Positions 32,470-34,900 of a stretch of 34,900 nt of DNA are shown here, one piece after another. The number at the start of each line of letters is the position of its first letter. Position 1 is the stretch's first letter. A program made the position numbers and the translations under genes. The stretch comes from Comamonadaceae bacterium 2PF (GTDB lineage: Bacteria; Pseudomonadota; Gammaproteobacteria; Burkholderiales; Burkholderiaceae_C): NCBI GenBank assembly GCA_005502875.1, contig SCMV01000042.1, forward strand, positions 1 through 34,900. Reading direction: 5' to 3'. Under the pieces are notes generated by a model. That model saw only the letters and a program-made list of their open reading frames with translations. It had not been told where the DNA came from and did no database searches.

Positions 32470-34668
32470 TCAGGCCTGAGCAGGCGCTCCGACCGGTGCC
32501 TGCCAGCCGCTGGCCCAGCCCGGGAACAGGTCGGCCGGCATGGGACGCGCCACCAGGTGGCCTTGCACCTCGTCGCAACCCAGGTTGGCCAGGTGGTGCC
32601 AGGCGGCCACGTCTTCGACGCCTTCGGCGACCACGGTCAGGCCCAGGCTGTGCGCCAGCTCGATGGTGGACGACACGATCTTGGCGTCGTGGCCATCGCG
32701 GTCCATGTCCTGCACGAAGGAGCGGTCGATCTTGAGCTCGTCGACCGGCAGGGCCTTGAGGTAGGCCAGCGAGGCGTAGCCTGTGCCGAAGTCGTCGATG
32801 GACAGGCGCAGGCCCATGCCGTGCAGGCGCTCGAGTGTCATTTGCGCGCGGCGGGGGTCGTCCATGATGGCGCTTTCGGTGATCTCGAGCACCAGCCGGT
32901 CGGCGGCCACGCCGTGCTGCTCGATCAGGGCCTCGAAGCGCTCGGGCAGGGCCTGGTCCATCAGGTCGCGGGTGGAGAGGTTGACCGAGAGCTTGACGTC
33001 CAGGCCCAGGTCGGTGAGCTGGCGGGCGGTGCGCGTGACTTCTTCGAGCATCCAGCCGGTGAGCAGGCGCACGAAGCCGGTCTGCTCGGCAAAGGGCACG
33101 AAGCCGCGTGGGGGCAGCACGCCGCGCACGGGGTGTTCCCAGCGCACCAGGGCTTCGGCGCCCACCACCTTGCCGCTGCGCAGGCTGACCTTGGGCTGCA
33201 GGAACAGGCGCAGCTCGCCTTGGTCAACAGCCTGGCGCAGCTCGCCCAGCAGGGTCAGCGAGGAGCCGCTTTCCGGGTCGAGTTCGCGCTGATAGATGAC
33301 GGCGCCAGCGCGGCGCTGCTTGGCGGCGTACATGGCCAGCTCGGCGCGGCTGAGCAGGGCGTCGACGTCCTGGCCGTGCTCCGGGGCGCAGGCGATGCCG
33401 ATGCCGGCGGACAGGTCGACCTTGTGGCCGTCGAGCTGGATGGGGCGCTCGAAGTCGGCCAGGATGCGCTGGGCCAGGCGGTGGGCCTCGGCGGTGTCGG
33501 TGCGCGGCAGCAGCAGGCCGAATTCGTCGCCACCCAGGCGGGCCAGCACCGCGCGCCCGTGGCCTTTGGCGTGGCCGCGCAGGCGCTCGGCAACGGCTTT
33601 GAGCAGGCCGTCGCCAAAGCGGTGGCCCAGTTGGTCGTTGACGTGCTTGAAGCGGTCCATGTCGAGCATGAGCACGGACGTGGGTTTGCGGCCTGCGCGC
33701 TCCAGTGCCTGGCGCAGGTCCTGGCGGAAGCGGTCGCGGTTGGGCAGGTCGGTCAGGCGGTCGCGGGTGGCCAGGCGGCGGATCTGGCCGTCGCGATCTT
33801 GAAGGGCCTGGCGCATGGTCTCGAAGGACTCGGCCAGCTCGCCGATCTCGCCGTCGTAGCCACTGGGCACTTGCGAGTCGTAGTCGCCGCGTTTGAGCTT
33901 TTCGGCCGAGCTCGATAGCTTGCGCAGCGGACGGGTCAGGTGCCTGGCGGTGATCACGCCCACCACCCCGAAGGCCACCACGCCCAGCACCGACAGGGCC
34001 AGCAGGGTGTGCTTCATGTGCAGGTAGGTGGCGCGCACGTCGTCGAGCGAGCTCAGCACGATGGCGCGCACCTCGGTCGGGTCGCCAGGGGCTGACAGGG
34101 TGAAGGCGCGGCCGAGGTGCTCGCCATGCGGCAGGGTGACGGCCCGGTCGGCGGGGTCGCGGGCCGGGTCGACCTGGGTCGTCCGGGAGGCGGCAGATGG
34201 CTCCTCGGGCGGGGGCGGGTGGTTCGCTTCGTCGGCGAGCCACAGGGGCAGCAGGGCCTGGGCCACGGGCGGCTCCAGGGTGCTGCTGTGCAGGCGCCAG
34301 GGCGCGCTGTGGGGGGCGGTGGCGCCGCCCGAGGCGCTGTCGGCGGTGCGCACCATCAGCAGCACATCCGGGCCGAACAGGTCGTGGATGTCGTGCAGCA
34401 CGCCGCGCAGGCGCACGTCGGCGGTGGTGGGGGGCGCGCTGGTGAGGTTGCCGGAGGCGGTGGCCGGGTCGACCGAAGAGGCCGGCAGCTGGCGCTGCAG
34501 CCAGCGCTCGGTGGTGATGAGGCTGGCGTGGACCGAAAGGCGGACGTTGTGTTCGATGCCCCGCTGGATGAGCCAGTAGGTCAGGGCCTGACCCAGCACG
34601 AGCAGGGCCAGGTAGGCGACGACGATGCGGGTGTGGAGTCGGGGCGAGGAAAACAGGTCCGAAAGCAT
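32470..34668 (-). CDS. Membrane HAMP-GGDEF-EAL protein with intact motifs
   Basis: 732 residues. TM1 at about 15-35, a periplasmic sensor domain (about 40-215) without a recognised fold, TM2 at about 221-241, HAMP at about 242-295, GGDEF at about 300-460 and EAL at about 473-715. GGDEF is complete (379-383); the RxxD I-site is absent. EAL is complete: E505, N563, E595, D625/D626 (DDFGTGYASL), K646, E682 and E685 (AEGVE) and Q702. It can therefore be a c-di-GMP phosphodiesterase, possibly with cyclase activity or GTP-regulated. ATG at 34668; no Shine-Dalgarno sequence but a hairpin right upstream, and the preceding gene on the same strand ends 27 bp before, so coupling is possible. Confidence 0.92.
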   Translation of the reverse strand: MLSDLFSSPRLHTRIVVAYLALLVLGQALTYWLIQRGIEHNVRLSVHASLITTERWLQRQLPASSVDPATASGNLTSAPPTTADVRLRGVLHDIHDLFGPDVLLMVRTADSASGGATAPHSAPWRLHSSTLEPPVAQALLPLWLADEANHPPPPEEPSAASRTTQVDPARDPADRAVTLPHGEHLGRAFTLSAPGDPTEVRAIVLSSLDDVRATYLHMKHTLLALSVLGVVAFGVVGVITARHLTRPLRKLSSSAEKLKRGDYDSQVPSGYDGEIGELAESFETMRQALQDRDGQIRRLATRDRLTDLPNRDRFRQDLRQALERAGRKPTSVLMLDMDRFKHVNDQLGHRFGDGLLKAVAERLRGHAKGHGRAVLARLGGDEFGLLLPRTDTAEAHRLAQRILADFERPIQLDGHKVDLSAGIGIACAPEHGQDVDALLSRAELAMYAAKQRRAGAVIYQRELDPESGSSLTLLGELRQAVDQGELRLFLQPKVSLRSGKVVGAEALVRWEHPVRGVLPPRGFVPFAEQTGFVRLLTGWMLEEVTRTARQLTDLGLDVKLSVNLSTRDLMDQALPERFEALIEQHGVAADRLVLEITESAIMDDPRRAQMTLERLHGMGLRLSIDDFGTGYASLAYLKALPVDELKIDRSFVQDMDRDGHDAKIVSSTIELAHSLGLTVVAEGVEDVAAWHHLANLGCDEVQGHLVARPMPADLFPGWASGWQAPVGAPAQA

Positions 34669-34673
34669 GCGAG

Positions 34674-34688
34674 GGGTCCGAGGGACCC
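34674..34688 (-). other. Small hairpin just upstream of the HAMP-GGDEF-EAL start
   Basis: GGGTCC-GAG-GGACCC is a perfect 6-bp inverted repeat with a 3-base loop, ending five bases before the ATG and occupying the place of a ribosome binding site. It could modulate translation of the c-di-GMP gene or be the remnant of a terminator of the upstream gene; there is no T tract. Confidence 0.45.
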
Positions 34689-34695
34689 TGCAGTA

Positions 34696-34900
34696 TCAGC
34701 GCCCGTCTGTCGGGTGAACATCCCCCATCCGCACGCTGGGGCCGGTTTCATCCTTCAACCAGATGGCCAGGGCGGGTTGCAGCCAGTCCAGCTGGCAGGC
34801 TGCGGTTTCGTCCCGGCGAACGTCGTGCCGGTTGTCCTGACGGGACGCCACGTTGGTGGTGGCCACGGTGGATCGGCGGGCGGGCTGCGAGGCGGGGTGA
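34696..34900 (-). CDS. 3' end of a gene running off the window (unknown product)
   Basis: The minus strand is open from the window edge to a TGA at 34698-34696, encoding the last 67 residues (ending LAIWLKDETGPSVRMGDVHPTDGR). Third positions are strongly G/C and the composition is natural, so it is probably coding. There is no start within the window. I cannot assign a family from the fragment. It is 27 bp upstream of the HAMP-GGDEF-EAL gene on the same strand and may be its operon partner. Confidence 0.55.
   Translation of the reverse strand, partial: HPASQPARRSTVATTNVASRQDNRHDVRRDETAACQLDWLQPALAIWLKDETGPSVRMGDVHPTDGR

Overview
The window looks like one chromosomal contig end from a GC-rich betaproteobacterium, most likely Burkholderiales (Comamonadaceae or Sphaerotilaceae-like). 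The basis is strong G/C at third codon positions, a PEP-CTERM protein, the PA2778/PA2779 pair, an orphan VgrG island of the BTH_I2691/VasX effector type and several c-di-GMP proteins. The genus is inference only. The first 50 bases are not genomic: they match an Illumina Nextera i7 adapter and transposon end. No rRNA, tRNA, CRISPR array, insertion sequence or integrase is visible.

Layout. Positions 132-7846 hold mixed housekeeping and envelope genes: an RlmN/Cfr-type radical SAM enzyme, a small unknown protein, a GGDEF-EAL protein with a decayed EAL half, a PEP-CTERM protein divergent from a lipoprotein tyrosine phosphatase, a membrane WG-repeat protein, and a TPM-domain protein with four CxxC knuckles. 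Positions 7858-15834 (minus strand) hold a tightly packed eight-gene cluster. In transcription order it is: coiled-coil protein, membrane-anchored substrate-binding protein fused to an OmpA peptidoglycan-binding domain, NitT/TauT-type permease, ABC ATPase, membrane coiled-coil protein, PspA/IM30-like protein, Ycf46-like AAA ATPase, TerB-like protein. Two GTGA overlaps and a one-base gap point to one co-translated unit. This is the best candidate for a poorly described system: probably an ABC-type envelope sensor or transporter tied to peptidoglycan and coupled to PspA membrane maintenance. A rhomboid protease lies just upstream on the same strand.

Positions 16938-27319 (minus strand) are an accessory type VI secretion island: full VgrG, DUF4123 adaptor, MIX/VasX-like effector with a hydrophobic C-terminus, and a two-TM protein that is probably its immunity partner. 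A frameshifted 124-bp scar of a second vgrG follows, then two unknown membrane proteins (one with Asp-box repeats). No T6SS core genes are present. The effector 3' end and the putative immunity gene are clearly AT-richer than everything else.

Positions 27532-34900 hold a class I glutamine amidotransferase of the PuuD type, a six-TM diguanylate cyclase with an intact I-site, an orphan ParA-like ATPase, the PA2778 C39-like peptidase with PA2779, a cytoplasmic thioredoxin-like protein, a HAMP-GGDEF-EAL protein with complete motifs in both domains, and the 3' end of one further gene. Family names come from motifs read by eye; no database search was possible.
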